Shown here piece by piece: positions 1-9,032 of a stretch of DNA of 59,224 nucleotides (its first letter is position 1; the number at the start of each line of letters is the position of its first letter). Under the pieces are notes generated by a model, which ran no database searches, had not been told where the DNA came from, and saw only the letters and a program-made list of their open reading frames with translations. Source of the DNA: an uncultured Psychrobacter sp. (lineage in GTDB: Bacteria > Pseudomonadota > Gammaproteobacteria > Pseudomonadales > Moraxellaceae). The translations under genes were made by a program, and so were the position numbers. The stretch spans positions 1-59,224 of the forward strand of contig CANLXO010000016.1 in the NCBI GenBank assembly GCA_947495055.1, in the 5' to 3' direction.

Positions 1-76
1 TGCGCCGTGTCTGGAACACAGCTTTGATAAACTAGCAGCGATCAGCAGTGCCATGGTTGAATGTTCAACACGCCCT
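1..76 (-). repeat. End of a dispersed inverted-end repeat (partial, cut by window start)
   Basis: Read on the minus strand, this stretch starts with AGGGCGTGTTGAACATTCAA and continues for about 75 bases that closely match the first 65 or so bases of the element at 48121-48402. The match has a few substitutions and one indel of about 12 bases. The copy runs off the left edge. It carries no recognisable gene here, and its nature (MITE or decayed insertion sequence) is inferred. Confidence 0.7.
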
Positions 77-151
77 AGTATTTGTTATATATTGGGCGCT
101 ATTTTACCATGACAAGCGCACCTTTCGCGTTGCCAAATCTACGCTCCACCC

Positions 152-183
152 TTGTATCCATCGTCAGCATAACCATATATAAT
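152..183 (+). promoter_or_regulatory. Possible promoter upstream of secA
   Basis: A perfect TATAAT sits at 178-183 and a TTGTAT hexamer at 152-157. The 20-base spacing is longer than the preferred 17, so this is only a weak candidate. The rest of the 263 bases between the repeat and secA shows nothing else recognisable. Confidence 0.2.
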
Positions 184-339
184 GACGGCACACTTAATTG
201 GGTGGTACTAATATTGAAGCGTACTTAAATTAGGTCGTACTTAGTCAGGCAAAGCATACTCAGGTAAAATTAAGCCAAGTAGCGATAGAGCACCCATTTG
301 TTTGCGCTGATTATCGAATATTTCCATAGGTCAAAAATT

Positions 340-3162
340 ATGTTATCAAAGATTGTAGGCAGTGTGGTTGGCACCAAAAATGATCGTGAGCTCAAGCGTA
401 TGCGCCGCGTGGTTAGCAAAATAAATGCGCACGAGGCGAGCATTCAAGCCTTGTCTGATGAAGAGCTACAACAAAAAACAGAAGAATTTAAAGCGCGATT
501 TTTGAAGGGTGAGAGCTTAGATGCGCTATTGCCTGAAGCGTTTGCGGTCTGCCGTGAGGCATCCTTACGTATCACAGGTATGCGTCACTATGATGTGCAG
601 CTGATCGGTGGTATCACCTTGCACGAAGGCAAAATCGCTGAGATGAAAACCGGTGAGGGTAAAACCTTAATGGCGACTTTGGCCATTTATCTTAACGGTA
701 TTAGTGGTAAAGGTGTGCACGTCGTCACGGTCAACGACTACCTAGCTGCCCGTGATGCCGATTTAAACCGTCCCTTGTTTAACTTTTTGGGTCTAAAAGT
801 TGGCGTCATCTACTCACAGCAGCCGCCGCAAGAAAAGGTCGATGCTTATCAAGCTGATATCACTTATGGTACCAATAATGAATACGGTTTTGACTATCTT
901 CGCGATAACATGGTGTTTAGTCTAGGCGAGAAAAAACAACGTCCGTTAAACTTCTGTATTATCGATGAGATCGATTCTATCTTGATCGATGAAGCGCGTA
1001 CGCCACTGATTATCTCAGGTCAGGCCGAGGACTCCTCACGCATGTATGCGCTGATCAACACGATTATTCCCGTACTGGTTCGCTCAAAAGACGAAGAAGC
1101 GAACAAGAACAATGAAGAAGAGGACTTTTGGATTGACGAAAAAAACCGTCAAATTGAGATTAGCGAAAAAGGCTATGAGAAAATTGAGCGCTTTTTAATC
1201 GAAGTGGGCGAGCTGGGACCTGAAGAGAGTCTGTATAGTCCAAGTCGTCTGCCGTTACTTGCGCACGTACAAGCCGCTATTCGCGCCCATCATATCTTTG
1301 TCAAAAACGTGCATTACATTGTCGATGAAGGCGAGGTAGTCATCGTTGATGAAAACACGGGGCGTACGATGCCTGGTCGCCGCTGGTCAGAGGGTCTGCA
1401 TCAAGCGGTAGAGGCCAAAGAAAACGTCGAGATTCAAGCAGAGAACCAAACGCTGGCGACGACGACTTTTCAGAATTTTTTCCGCTTGTACGACAAATTA
1501 TCTGGTATGACAGGTACCGCTGATACTGAGGCGGCAGAATTTAAATCCACTTACGATCTTGATGTTATCGTTATCCCAACCCATAAGCCGATTGCGCGGG
1601 TGGATATGGATGATCAGATATTTTTGACCAAACTGGGTAAGTATCAAGGCATTATCCGTGAGATTAAAGGCATTCAAGAAAAAGGCGCGCCAGTACTGGT
1701 CGGTACGGCAACGATTGAGGCCAGTGAAGAGTTGTCCTACTTGCTTGATCAAGAAGGCGTCAAACACAACGTTCTAAACGCCAAGCAGCATGAGCGCGAA
1801 GCTGAAATCATCGCGCAGGCAGGTAGTCCTAAGTCGGTCACTATCGCGACCAACATGGCAGGTCGTGGTACTGATATTATCTTGGGCGGTAACTGGCAGT
1901 CGTTTATTGAGGACATCGACAATGTCAGCCCTGATGAGATGAAACGTCTAAAAGAGCAGTGGCAGGTCAAGCACGATCAAGTGGTCGCAGCAGGCGGCTT
2001 GCATATTGTAGGTTCAGAGCGCCACGAATCGCGCCGTATCGATAACCAGCTGCGAGGCCGTGCCGGTCGTCAAGGAGATCCTGGCATGTCACGTTTCTTC
2101 TTATCGCTTGAGGATGATCTGATGCGTATCTTCGCAGGCGATCGCGTGGTCAACATGATGAAGGCTATGGGCCTCAAAGAAGATGAAGCCATCGAGCATA
2201 AGATGGTGTCAAAATCTATTGAAAATGCTCAAGGTAAGGTTGAGAGCCGCGATTTTGATGCGCGTAAAAACTTGCTTAAATACGATGATGTCGCCAACGA
2301 GCAACGTAAAGTTATCTATAGTCAGCGTGATGATTTGCTTGCAGATATGGACTTGCAAGAGGCGATTGAAGCGATGCATTACGACGTATACAACGCTATG
2401 ATCAGTCAGTTCATTCCGCCAGAATCTATTGATGATCAGTGGAATATTGACGGGCTTGAGGATGAGCTTGAAGATGAGTTCAAACTCTATATGCCGATCA
2501 ACGACTGGCTTGATGAAGATCGCCGCCTTGATGAAGAGGCATTACGTGAAAAAATCATTCAAACTGCGCTGGATCATTACCGTGGTCGACGCGCGCAAAT
2601 GGGCGAGCAAAGCGCCGCTCAGCTTGAGCGTCACTTTATGCTTCAAAGCTTGGATAAGCATTGGAAAGAGCATCTAACGCAAATGGATCAGCTGCGCAAA
2701 GGCATTCATCTGCGTGGTTATGCACAAAAAAATCCAGAGCAAGAGTATAAGCGAGAATCGTTTGAGCTGTTTCAAATGATGCTAGGGGCGATCAAATCTG
2801 AGACCGTACAAGACTTATCACGTGTCCATATCCCAACCAAAGAGGAGCTTGAGGCACTAGAGGCGCAAAAGCGGGCGGACGCTGAACGCATGCAGATGCA
2901 GTTTGAGCACGATGACGCAGGCGGCATCGGTGGCGGTGAGCGCAGAGCGACCAATGAGCAAAATCAGGTCAATCAAGGCGCACGCGCCAATGGTCAAATG
3001 CGCGTCAATCTAGGCGGTACTGCGGCGGCTGGTGTCAGTGCTGGTGCTGTAAGCAGTGCTGAGGCAGAGCCAAATCCTTATGCAGGTATGAATGTTAGTC
3101 GTAATGCGCCTTGTCCTTGCGGCTCAGGTCTCAAATATAAGCAATGTCATGGCAAGATTTGA
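340..3162 (+). CDS. secA: Preprotein translocase ATPase SecA
   Basis: SecA is the ATP-driven motor that pushes unfolded preproteins through the SecYEG channel. The protein is 940 residues when started at the ATG giving [20 protein letters not shown], which is the usual SecA N-terminus; a TTG 42 bases upstream would only add an unrelated leader. Walker A GEGKT is at residues 105-109 and the DEAD-type box DEID at 209-212, as in E. coli SecA. The helicase-like motif MAGRGTDI and the long helical scaffold segment are present. The C-terminus is a Gly/Ala/Gln-rich linker followed by a zinc motif ([13 protein letters not shown]) used for SecB and lipid contact. The gene appears to be transcribed alone. 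Confidence 0.97.
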   Translation: MLSKIVGSVVGTKNDRELKRMRRVVSKINAHEASIQALSDEELQQKTEEFKARFLKGESLDALLPEAFAVCREASLRITGMRHYDVQLIGGITLHEGKIAEMKTGEGKTLMATLAIYLNGISGKGVHVVTVNDYLAARDADLNRPLFNFLGLKVGVIYSQQPPQEKVDAYQADITYGTNNEYGFDYLRDNMVFSLGEKKQRPLNFCIIDEIDSILIDEARTPLIISGQAEDSSRMYALINTIIPVLVRSKDEEANKNNEEEDFWIDEKNRQIEISEKGYEKIERFLIEVGELGPEESLYSPSRLPLLAHVQAAIRAHHIFVKNVHYIVDEGEVVIVDENTGRTMPGRRWSEGLHQAVEAKENVEIQAENQTLATTTFQNFFRLYDKLSGMTGTADTEAAEFKSTYDLDVIVIPTHKPIARVDMDDQIFLTKLGKYQGIIREIKGIQEKGAPVLVGTATIEASEELSYLLDQEGVKHNVLNAKQHEREAEIIAQAGSPKSVTIATNMAGRGTDIILGGNWQSFIEDIDNVSPDEMKRLKEQWQVKHDQVVAAGGLHIVGSERHESRRIDNQLRGRAGRQGDPGMSRFFLSLEDDLMRIFAGDRVVNMMKAMGLKEDEAIEHKMVSKSIENAQGKVESRDFDARKNLLKYDDVANEQRKVIYSQRDDLLADMDLQEAIEAMHYDVYNAMISQFIPPESIDDQWNIDGLEDELEDEFKLYMPINDWLDEDRRLDEEALREKIIQTALDHYRGRRAQMGEQSAAQLERHFMLQSLDKHWKEHLTQMDQLRKGIHLRGYAQKNPEQEYKRESFELFQMMLGAIKSETVQDLSRVHIPTKEELEALEAQKRADAERMQMQFEHDDAGGIGGGERRATNEQNQVNQGARANGQMRVNLGGTAAAGVSAGAVSSAEAEPNPYAGMNVSRNAPCPCGSGLKYKQCHGKI

Positions 3163-3234
3163 TCGCCCCTTGCTTGGGTGATACGGTCTGTTCAGTTGAC
3201 ATGTTCTGATTGTTATTTGAACGAGAATGGCTGT

Positions 3235-3288
3235 TTATTAGTGCCCATCATTTTATTAGTGCCTATCATTTTAATAGTGTCTATAGTT
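3235..3288. repeat. Three 18-bp imperfect tandem repeats
   Basis: Three consecutive 18-base units of the form TTATTAGTGCCYATCATT follow each other between secA and the lipoprotein gene. The first two differ at one position and the third is more diverged. A 71-codon open frame across them is explained by the repeat and is not counted as a gene. Confidence 0.85.
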
Positions 3289-3454
3289 TATTAGCTATGG
3301 GCATTTTGCGTTTTGCAATAGCTATAAATTACAAGGATCAAAGAGCATTCGTGCTTTTGAAACATAATCTTTGTATTTATTACTTACAAATTGCGTATAG
3401 GCGTAGATATGCGGACACGCTATAGTATTTAGCATACAAAATCAGGAGCAAATC

Positions 3455-3985
3455 ATGAAGTTTCAGTCATTAAAAAAGAGCCGTACCTCCTTTGTTGTCA
3501 CAGGTTTATTAGCAGCTATGCTAAGTCTCAGTGCTTGCCAGCAAGGTCCTGAGCCTGAGCCAAGTTTAGAGGACGCTATTAGCGAAGAGCAGGCAGCTCC
3601 TATGTCCGCAGAACCTGCTGAGCCAAGCGATGCGGTCGTTGCAGATGCTACTTTGAATGAAGTAGAAGGGGATACAGTAGCAACGGTTGATGACAATATC
3701 ATGCAAAGAACATACCTATGTGCTCCTACGCTAAAGGTTGAAGCGACCTATCTAGAAGAAGACAATCAAGTGGTGTTAGGGACAGACAAGGGCACAGTGA
3801 CACTAAACAAAACTAATGAAGGCACCAATCCTGAAGCCTATGAAGTTAGTACAGATCTAAGTGGCAATCAGGGTTATACCCAGTGGCGTACTGCTCACCA
3901 GACCCGTGAAACCGGTGTGCTGCGCACCAACAGTAGCAGTGATGAAGCGAGCATCGATACTTACGAGTGTAATGACTCTGAATAA
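3455..3985 (+). CDS. Putative lipoprotein with an MliC-like C-terminal domain
   Basis: This 176-residue protein begins with a lipoprotein signal (basic n-region, hydrophobic stretch, lipobox LSAC with Cys28), so it should be lipidated and sorted to an envelope membrane. Residues 29-80 are rich in Glu, Pro and Ala and look like a flexible linker. From about residue 85 there is a compact beta-rich segment bounded by two cysteines, C89 (YLC) and C172 (TYEC). The pattern recalls lysozyme inhibitors of the MliC/PliC type, but the family's SGxxY-type motif is not clearly visible, so that assignment is tentative. The start is supported by AGGAG nine bases upstream. It is monocistronic, with a strong terminator directly after it. 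Confidence 0.75.
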   Translation: MKFQSLKKSRTSFVVTGLLAAMLSLSACQQGPEPEPSLEDAISEEQAAPMSAEPAEPSDAVVADATLNEVEGDTVATVDDNIMQRTYLCAPTLKVEATYLEEDNQVVLGTDKGTVTLNKTNEGTNPEAYEVSTDLSGNQGYTQWRTAHQTRETGVLRTNSSSDEASIDTYECNDSE

Positions 3986-4006
3986 AACGAACTATCTTTA
4001 ACCAAT

Positions 4007-4035
4007 AAAAAAGCAACGTCTCGTTGCTTTTTTTG
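4007..4035. terminator. Bidirectional rho-independent terminator
   Basis: The inverted repeat GCAACG-TCT-CGTTGC is flanked by A residues on the left and a run of T on the right. It can therefore end both the plus-strand lipoprotein gene and the convergent DUF2382 gene. Confidence 0.85.
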
Positions 4036-4068
4036 TGCGCAGGTTTAAATTTGTGCGCAGGTTTAAAT
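4033..4068. repeat. Perfect 18-bp tandem duplication
   Basis: The unit TTGTGCGCAGGTTTAAAT occurs twice with no mismatch and no gap, just before the stop of the minus-strand DUF2382 gene. It looks like a recent slippage duplication. Confidence 0.95.
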
Positions 4069-4075
4069 AAGTAAT

Positions 4076-4681
4076 TTACGACGACTTATGATTAACACGT
4101 GAACTCTCATGCGCCAAAAACCCTTCTTCAGTGACATCTAGCTCTTCATGCTTAAGCTCAACCTGAATATTGTCAGTATGCGTATGAATGGTCTTTTTGA
4201 CGTCTACTTCTTGGATTGCATAAGTGTCTTTGGTAATCGTTGCCACCTGACGAGAGATTATAATCTCAGTGGGCGCGTCACCGAGCTCCACTTGTGTGCC
4301 ATTGATCGTAATGACCGCCTTACTATTTAATGAAGGCTCAACGTGGCGCAATATATCTTTGTCATCATAACTGCCTGATAGCAAGTCTTGGCTTTGCGCG
4401 TCATGATGTTGAGTCTCGATAGTGATGTACTCTTCAACCAGCTCAATAGGGACATCGATAGTTTTGGTACGAGTGTGCTTAGTCACGGTAACTTTGCCAA
4501 CATCCAGACGCTCTTTGTTGACGACTGGGCGCTCCTCTAACAGCTCTAAATGACCAACGCCTTGTCTAACGACTGCATCATCTTGCGTATCTAAAACATC
4601 GTTTTGATCTGTATATTGATCATTTATAGCAGGATCAGCTGCATCGTTTATTTGTCCAGTTTTACTATTGTTATTGTCCAT
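4076..4681 (-). CDS. DUF2382 domain protein (YsnF/AvaK-type, stress-related)
   Basis: The protein is 201 residues long. After a polar N-terminal tail of about 45 residues, the DUF2382 pattern begins with LELLEERPVVNKERLDVGKV. It continues with paired strands rich in Val, Thr and Glu (TKTIDVPIELVEEYITIE) and a second half (TYAIQEVDVKKTIHTHTDNI) that repeats the same theme. There is no signal peptide or membrane segment. Proteins of this family are linked to general stress in other bacteria, but the molecular role is unknown. AAGGA lies nine bases before the ATG. The upstream neighbour on the same strand is a larger DUF2382 protein with a PRC barrel. A terminator separates the two genes, so they are probably transcribed independently. 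Confidence 0.85.
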   Translation of the reverse strand: MDNNNSKTGQINDAADPAINDQYTDQNDVLDTQDDAVVRQGVGHLELLEERPVVNKERLDVGKVTVTKHTRTKTIDVPIELVEEYITIETQHHDAQSQDLLSGSYDDKDILRHVEPSLNSKAVITINGTQVELGDAPTEIIISRQVATITKDTYAIQEVDVKKTIHTHTDNIQVELKHEELDVTEEGFLAHESSRVNHKSS

Positions 4682-4764
4682 AGTCGTAGTCCTTGTTGAG
4701 TAATAATTTATATCGTCGTTAGTAGTTACTACTATACCTTAGATTTGGTTGTATTCTTTGGCAC

Positions 4765-4795
4765 AAAAAAGGCCAGAGACAAGCTCTGACCTTAA
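4765..4795 (-). terminator. Terminator of the PRC-barrel/DUF2382 gene
   Basis: On the minus strand a ten-base-pair stem (AAGGTCAGAG with CTCTGGCCTT, one G-T pair) closes a five-base loop and is followed by six T residues. Confidence 0.85.
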
Positions 4796-4865
4796 TGACT
4801 AAGTAAATATACTTAGCTGCTTATTATTATAGTTTATAACGATAGAACTATAATTATTCTGCGTA

Positions 4866-5714
4866 TTACATGCCACGAGCACGGCGTACATCATCAGCAG
4901 TAACGTCATTGCCTTCGTACAAGTTACCTTTGCCGTCTACAACATTACCGTCACGGTCAATGTCTAGCTCTTCACGCTGAATAGTTTCAACGATAGTTTC
5001 TGTATGACGCTCAGTCGTTTTACCAACGTTAACTTCTTCAGTAACATAAGTCTCTTTACCAACGCGAGCACGCTCAGCTTCTAGCTCTACAGCGATAGTC
5101 TCTGTTGTACCAGTCTCACCGATACGGCGATCTGTTGGACGATCTACGTTAGTGCGTTCGATATGAGCATGCTCTTCTTCTAGCTCTACGTCAACGTTAC
5201 GCTCTTCAGTCACAACATGCTTACCGACTTTAACTAGACCTGCTACGATACGGTCTTTATTGACTGTCAAACGCTCTTCTAATAGCTCTAGAGTGTCTGG
5301 AGCATTGTAAGCCGTTTCATTTATTTCCATACGCTCTTCGGTAGGAATGGTGTCTGCAACAAATGCTTGACGATCTTTCTCGTTTTGCTCTTTATAGCTA
5401 TACTGATAGTCATGATCATAAACTTCCATAGCTTCAACTTGAGATTTCGTTAAGCTATCGAAAAAGACATCATCACCAACGATACGAGCTAAACCTGCTG
5501 GAATTAATACTTCTTTTGAGCTAAACCAACCGCCTACATCAGCAATTAAGTAGCGAATGCGACCCGTAGTATCTTCTACTAGAGCACCGTCGATTTTACC
5601 AATCTTTTCTTCATTGACGCCGTAGGCTGTTTTGCCTGTTGGGTCATAGTAATCATCACCGATGACGTCACGATGGGTTGCTTGAATATCTTGTAAACGA
5701 ATTAGTTGGCTCAT
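4866..5714 (-). CDS. PRC-barrel plus DUF2382 domain protein
   Basis: This 282-residue cytoplasmic protein has two recognisable parts. Residues 1-100 form a PRC-barrel-like domain (GKIDGALVEDTTGRIRYLIA, then GGWFSSKEVLIP). From about residue 143 a DUF2382 domain starts with LELLEERLTVNKDRIVAGLV and runs nearly to the end in two similar halves. The PRC-DUF2382 combination is known from radiation- and desiccation-associated proteins, but its biochemical activity is unknown. AAGGA is placed well before the ATG. The downstream same-strand gene is a shorter DUF2382 paralogue, so the pair probably arose by duplication or serves one stress response. Confidence 0.9.
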   Translation of the reverse strand: MSQLIRLQDIQATHRDVIGDDYYDPTGKTAYGVNEEKIGKIDGALVEDTTGRIRYLIADVGGWFSSKEVLIPAGLARIVGDDVFFDSLTKSQVEAMEVYDHDYQYSYKEQNEKDRQAFVADTIPTEERMEINETAYNAPDTLELLEERLTVNKDRIVAGLVKVGKHVVTEERNVDVELEEEHAHIERTNVDRPTDRRIGETGTTETIAVELEAERARVGKETYVTEEVNVGKTTERHTETIVETIQREELDIDRDGNVVDGKGNLYEGNDVTADDVRRARGM

Positions 5715-6189
5715 TATTATCTTCCTTTAGTATGAGTGATTAAATTAAAGTGTGCTGATAGCTTTAGTACTAAAATTAGTCATAAGCTAAAAACATCAAT
5801 ATATACCTGCTGTTAATGCTTACCGTTTTATTAAATACGATAATAGCAGTATGGTTTTTCTTATCTTTATTGCTAATTGGCTGATAAATAATGCGATATA
5901 TTAGATGTACAAAATAACGTAACTCTAATAGGTCAGCCTCTGCATCAACCTGTAAATAGAGTACCAATAGGCCTAAGCTTATGATATATAAATGAAGTAG
6001 CAAAGTGTGCACTCAAGGTAAAAGCGTGTAATAGGCTGTAAAAGCTATAACAAGGTTAGGGTATAAATTAACGCTTTTTTACAACAATAGACAAATGCAA
6101 GTATTCTGAGGAGTTTGACCACAAAAAACCGCATGAGCTTATAGCCCATGCGGTTTTTAATTTGACATTAAATTTTAAAGTAGCTTACG
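5715..6189. other. Intergenic region upstream of the PRC/DUF2382 gene
   Basis: About 475 AT-rich bases lie between the DUF2382 gene and the thiolase. Apart from the hairpin at 6124-6158 no gene or RNA was recognised. A 78-codon GTG frame on the minus strand has no good ribosome site and unconvincing composition. The region presumably holds the promoter of the DUF2382 gene. Confidence 0.5.
6123..6158. terminator. Terminator after the thiolase gene
   Basis: A perfect 12-base-pair stem (AAAAACCGCATG with CATGCGGTTTTT) encloses an 11-base loop. The minus-strand reading ends in six T residues, fitting termination of the thiolase gene. The structure is nearly symmetric and could work in both directions. 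Confidence 0.9.
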
Positions 6190-7371
6190 TTATGCCATTT
6201 CGATAGCGACTGCAACAGACTCACCACCGCCAATACATAAAGTAGCGACGCCTTTTTTGCCGCCAGTACGTTTTAGAGAATTGATAAGTGTTACTAAGAT
6301 ACGTGCTCCTGATGATCCTACAGGGTGACCAAGTGCACAAGCGCCGCCTTCAATGTTAACCTTGGCATGGTCAAGATTGAACTCGTCCATAGTGGCCATC
6401 GTCACCATAGCAAAGGCTTCATTGATCTCCCAAAGATCGACATCTTCAACGCTCCAGCCAGCCTTTGGTAGTAGATTTTTAATTGCGCCGATATTTGCGA
6501 TAGTAAATTCACTCGGATGGCGTGAGTGAGAAGCGGTCGCTACAATACGAGCTTGAAAGTCTAAACCTTCAGATTGCGCTTGTGACTCTTTCATTAGCAC
6601 CACAGCTGCCGCACCGTCTGAGATAGAGCTTGAGTTAGCGGCGGTAATCGTACCATCTTTAGCAAAGGCAGGGCGCAAGGTAGGAATACGTTCTGCATTG
6701 GCAAGACCTGGCTCTTCATCGGTATCGACCGTTTGCTCGCCTTTACGGGTCTCAAAAGTCACTGGCGTGATCTCATCTTTAAAATGACCGTCTTTAATGG
6801 CTGTAAGCGCGCGATTGAGCGATTCAATAGCAAATTCATCCATCTGCTCACGAGTATAGCCTTTCTCATTTGCCATTTCTTGCGCAAAATGTCCCATCAA
6901 TTTGCCCGTTTCAGCATCTTCTAGGCCATCGATAAAGATATGATCTTTGACTTCTTTATGCCCCATACGATAGCCGCTACGAGATCCAGACATGACATAG
7001 GGCGCATTCGTCATTGATTCAAGACCGCCTGCAACTGCAATATCGATACTGCCAGCCTTGATACCATCATGCGCCTGCATGACTGCTTTTAGACCAGATC
7101 CACATAGCTTGTTAATAGTAATGGCACCAGTAGCATCAGGTAGACCTGCTTTGCGCATCGCTTGACGAGCAGGGCCTTGACCCAAACCTGCGCTTAGAAT
7201 ACAACCCATGATGACTTCATCAACTTTATCAGGGCTAATACCAGCACGCTCAACCGCCGCTTTGATGACAGCTGCGCCTAGATCTGGAGCGCTTACGTCT
7301 TTTAATGCGCCTTGAAAACCGCCCATTGGGGTGCGCGCACCGTTTACAATTACAATCGAGTCATTTGACAT
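6190..7371 (-). CDS. Acetyl-CoA acetyltransferase (thiolase)
   Basis: The 393-residue protein is a full-length thiolase of the AtoB/PhaA type. It condenses two acetyl-CoA to acetoacetyl-CoA or performs the reverse cleavage. All three active-site residues are in their usual places: nucleophilic Cys90 (NKLCGSG), His349 (GGACALGHPVG) and Cys379 (CIGGG). AGGA lies nine bases before the ATG. No other fatty-acid or polyhydroxyalkanoate gene is next to it, so sequence context does not decide between ketone-body, amino-acid or polyester metabolism. It is followed by its own terminator and seems to be a single-gene unit. Confidence 0.95.
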   Translation of the reverse strand: MSNDSIVIVNGARTPMGGFQGALKDVSAPDLGAAVIKAAVERAGISPDKVDEVIMGCILSAGLGQGPARQAMRKAGLPDATGAITINKLCGSGLKAVMQAHDGIKAGSIDIAVAGGLESMTNAPYVMSGSRSGYRMGHKEVKDHIFIDGLEDAETGKLMGHFAQEMANEKGYTREQMDEFAIESLNRALTAIKDGHFKDEITPVTFETRKGEQTVDTDEEPGLANAERIPTLRPAFAKDGTITAANSSSISDGAAAVVLMKESQAQSEGLDFQARIVATASHSRHPSEFTIANIGAIKNLLPKAGWSVEDVDLWEINEAFAMVTMATMDEFNLDHAKVNIEGGACALGHPVGSSGARILVTLINSLKRTGGKKGVATLCIGGGESVAVAIEMA

Positions 7372-7518
7372 TTTATTTATCCTATACTTATTTTATTAAA
7401 AAAACGGTACCATTATAATGCGTACCGCTTGAGTGTAAATCAAGTAAGCTGACTATCTAGTGGGCTAAATGGTACTGGTCTTGACCAAAAGCCTCAGCCA
7501 CAAAACTAATTTAATTAT

Positions 7519-8886
7519 TTATGATAATTCATCAAGGCGAATACGAACCACTTTATCTGTGATAGATTCAAGCTGTTCTATTTTTTCAATCGCGACGTTC
7601 ATTTGCGACTCAACGACAGGCAAAGTCAAGATGATAACAGGCACTTGACCTAACTTATGCGCAGGCTTTTGCAAGATAGCATCGATATTAATACCAGCAT
7701 CACTAAGTATGCGAGTGATATCGGCCAACACGCCTGGGTGATCAAAAGCATGGACACGCAAGTAGTAGCCTGTTGTCATCTGCTCTGCACGTAGTATTGT
7801 CGTATCAGAGAGCTGTTCTGGAATAAAGGCCAAATGCGGAACATATTGGCTGTTGTTAGCGCTATTTGAGTCATCATTACTGCCCAAAACGCGTACCAAA
7901 TCCATAACGTCTGCCATTACCGCAGAGGCTGTCGCGCCTGCGCCTGCGCCATCACCACAGTACAAGGTTTGCCCCAGCGGATGCGAGTTGACTAGCACGG
8001 CGTTTTTGACGCCATTGACATTGGCAAGTAAGGCATCTTGTGGAATGAGCGTTGGGTGTACGCGCAGCTCAATACCAGCATTGTCTTCATCTGCATTGCC
8101 CTGACTTGCATTGTCTTGCTCGCCTGTACGGCGTACTGCAAAACCTAAATGTTTGATACGGTAACCGAGCTCTTCGGCGTAATTAACATCTTGTAAGGTG
8201 ATACCTGTGATGCCCTCACAGTATACTTTGTCAAACTGTAGCGGAATACCAAAGGCGATGGAGGCAAGTAGCGCCAATTTGTGCGCAGCATCGATACCTT
8301 CAACATCAAAAGTCGGATCCGCTTCTGCATAACCTAGTGCTTGTGCCTCTGCTAATACGTCATCAAAGGGGCGGCCCTTATCGCGCATTTCAGTCATAAT
8401 AAAGTTGCCTGTACCATTGATGATACCTGCAAGCCAATCTACTCTATTAGCGGCGAGTGCCTCGCGCATAACTTTGATAATCGGTATACCGCCTGCGACT
8501 GCGGCTTCATAAGCGACATGTACGCCGTTTGCTTCTGCTAAAGCAAAAATCTCGTTGCCGTGTTCTGCGAGCAGCGCCTTGTTAGCGGTCACTACATGCT
8601 TGCCGTTTTTGATCGCATGCATAATGACGTCTTTGGCAAGGGTAGTACCGCCGATGAGCTCTATGACGATATCAACATTATCGCTACTAGCGACCGTCAT
8701 CAGATCAGCATTTTGCGTAATGCTGCTATCTATATCATCACGCTGACGGCGCGTACCGACCTCGGTAATAATAATGTCGCGACCGCTGCGGCGTTTAAGC
8801 TCGTTTAGGTTGTCGTTGATTAGGTGGACTACGCCAGTGCCTACAGTCCCTAGGCCAAGTATCGCTAATTTGATGGGTTTACTCAC
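7519..8886 (-). CDS. hom: Homoserine dehydrogenase
   Basis: This enzyme reduces aspartate semialdehyde to homoserine on the path to threonine and methionine. The 455-residue protein has an N-terminal NAD(P) fold (GLGTVGTG at 11-18), the central catalytic domain (GIINGTGNFIMTEM, YAEADPTFDVEGIDAAHKLALL), and a C-terminal ACT domain (YYLRVHAFDHPGVLADITRI) expected to sense an amino acid. Translation starts at GTG with GAGG seven or so bases upstream. Two polar Asn/Asp/Ser-rich insertions, near GEQDNASQGNADEDNAG and GSNDDSNSANNSQ, make it slightly longer than typical. The dsbC-like gene lies 146 bases upstream on the same strand, an arrangement I recall from other Moraxellaceae and pseudomonads. 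No thrC follows. Confidence 0.96.
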   Translation of the reverse strand: MSKPIKLAILGLGTVGTGVVHLINDNLNELKRRSGRDIIITEVGTRRQRDDIDSSITQNADLMTVASSDNVDIVIELIGGTTLAKDVIMHAIKNGKHVVTANKALLAEHGNEIFALAEANGVHVAYEAAVAGGIPIIKVMREALAANRVDWLAGIINGTGNFIMTEMRDKGRPFDDVLAEAQALGYAEADPTFDVEGIDAAHKLALLASIAFGIPLQFDKVYCEGITGITLQDVNYAEELGYRIKHLGFAVRRTGEQDNASQGNADEDNAGIELRVHPTLIPQDALLANVNGVKNAVLVNSHPLGQTLYCGDGAGAGATASAVMADVMDLVRVLGSNDDSNSANNSQYVPHLAFIPEQLSDTTILRAEQMTTGYYLRVHAFDHPGVLADITRILSDAGINIDAILQKPAHKLGQVPVIILTLPVVESQMNVAIEKIEQLESITDKVVRIRLDELS

Positions 8887-9032
8887 AGTATCCTCAAGAG
8901 GTAGGTTTAGGTTATTGAACAGAACTAAATAATGCTACTAAAAAAAGTATTATTTTAGCGCGATTAGCGGCTCTATCGTATCATACCGACGAGCGCTAAT
9001 AACGCCTATTGTATACCATTTATAGATGATGA

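Noticed and set aside
298..339. TTG start for secA
   Set aside because: The extra 14 residues are not part of SecA; the ATG at 340 gives the canonical N-terminus.
3210..3425. 71-codon plus-strand frame between secA and the lipoprotein gene
   Set aside because: It runs through the 18-bp tandem repeats, which keep one frame open because 18 is a multiple of three; no ribosome site and no family resemblance.
5776..6012. 78-codon minus-strand frame with a hydrophobic start
   Set aside because: GTG start without a ribosome site in an AT-rich promoter region; the hydrophobicity follows from base composition.
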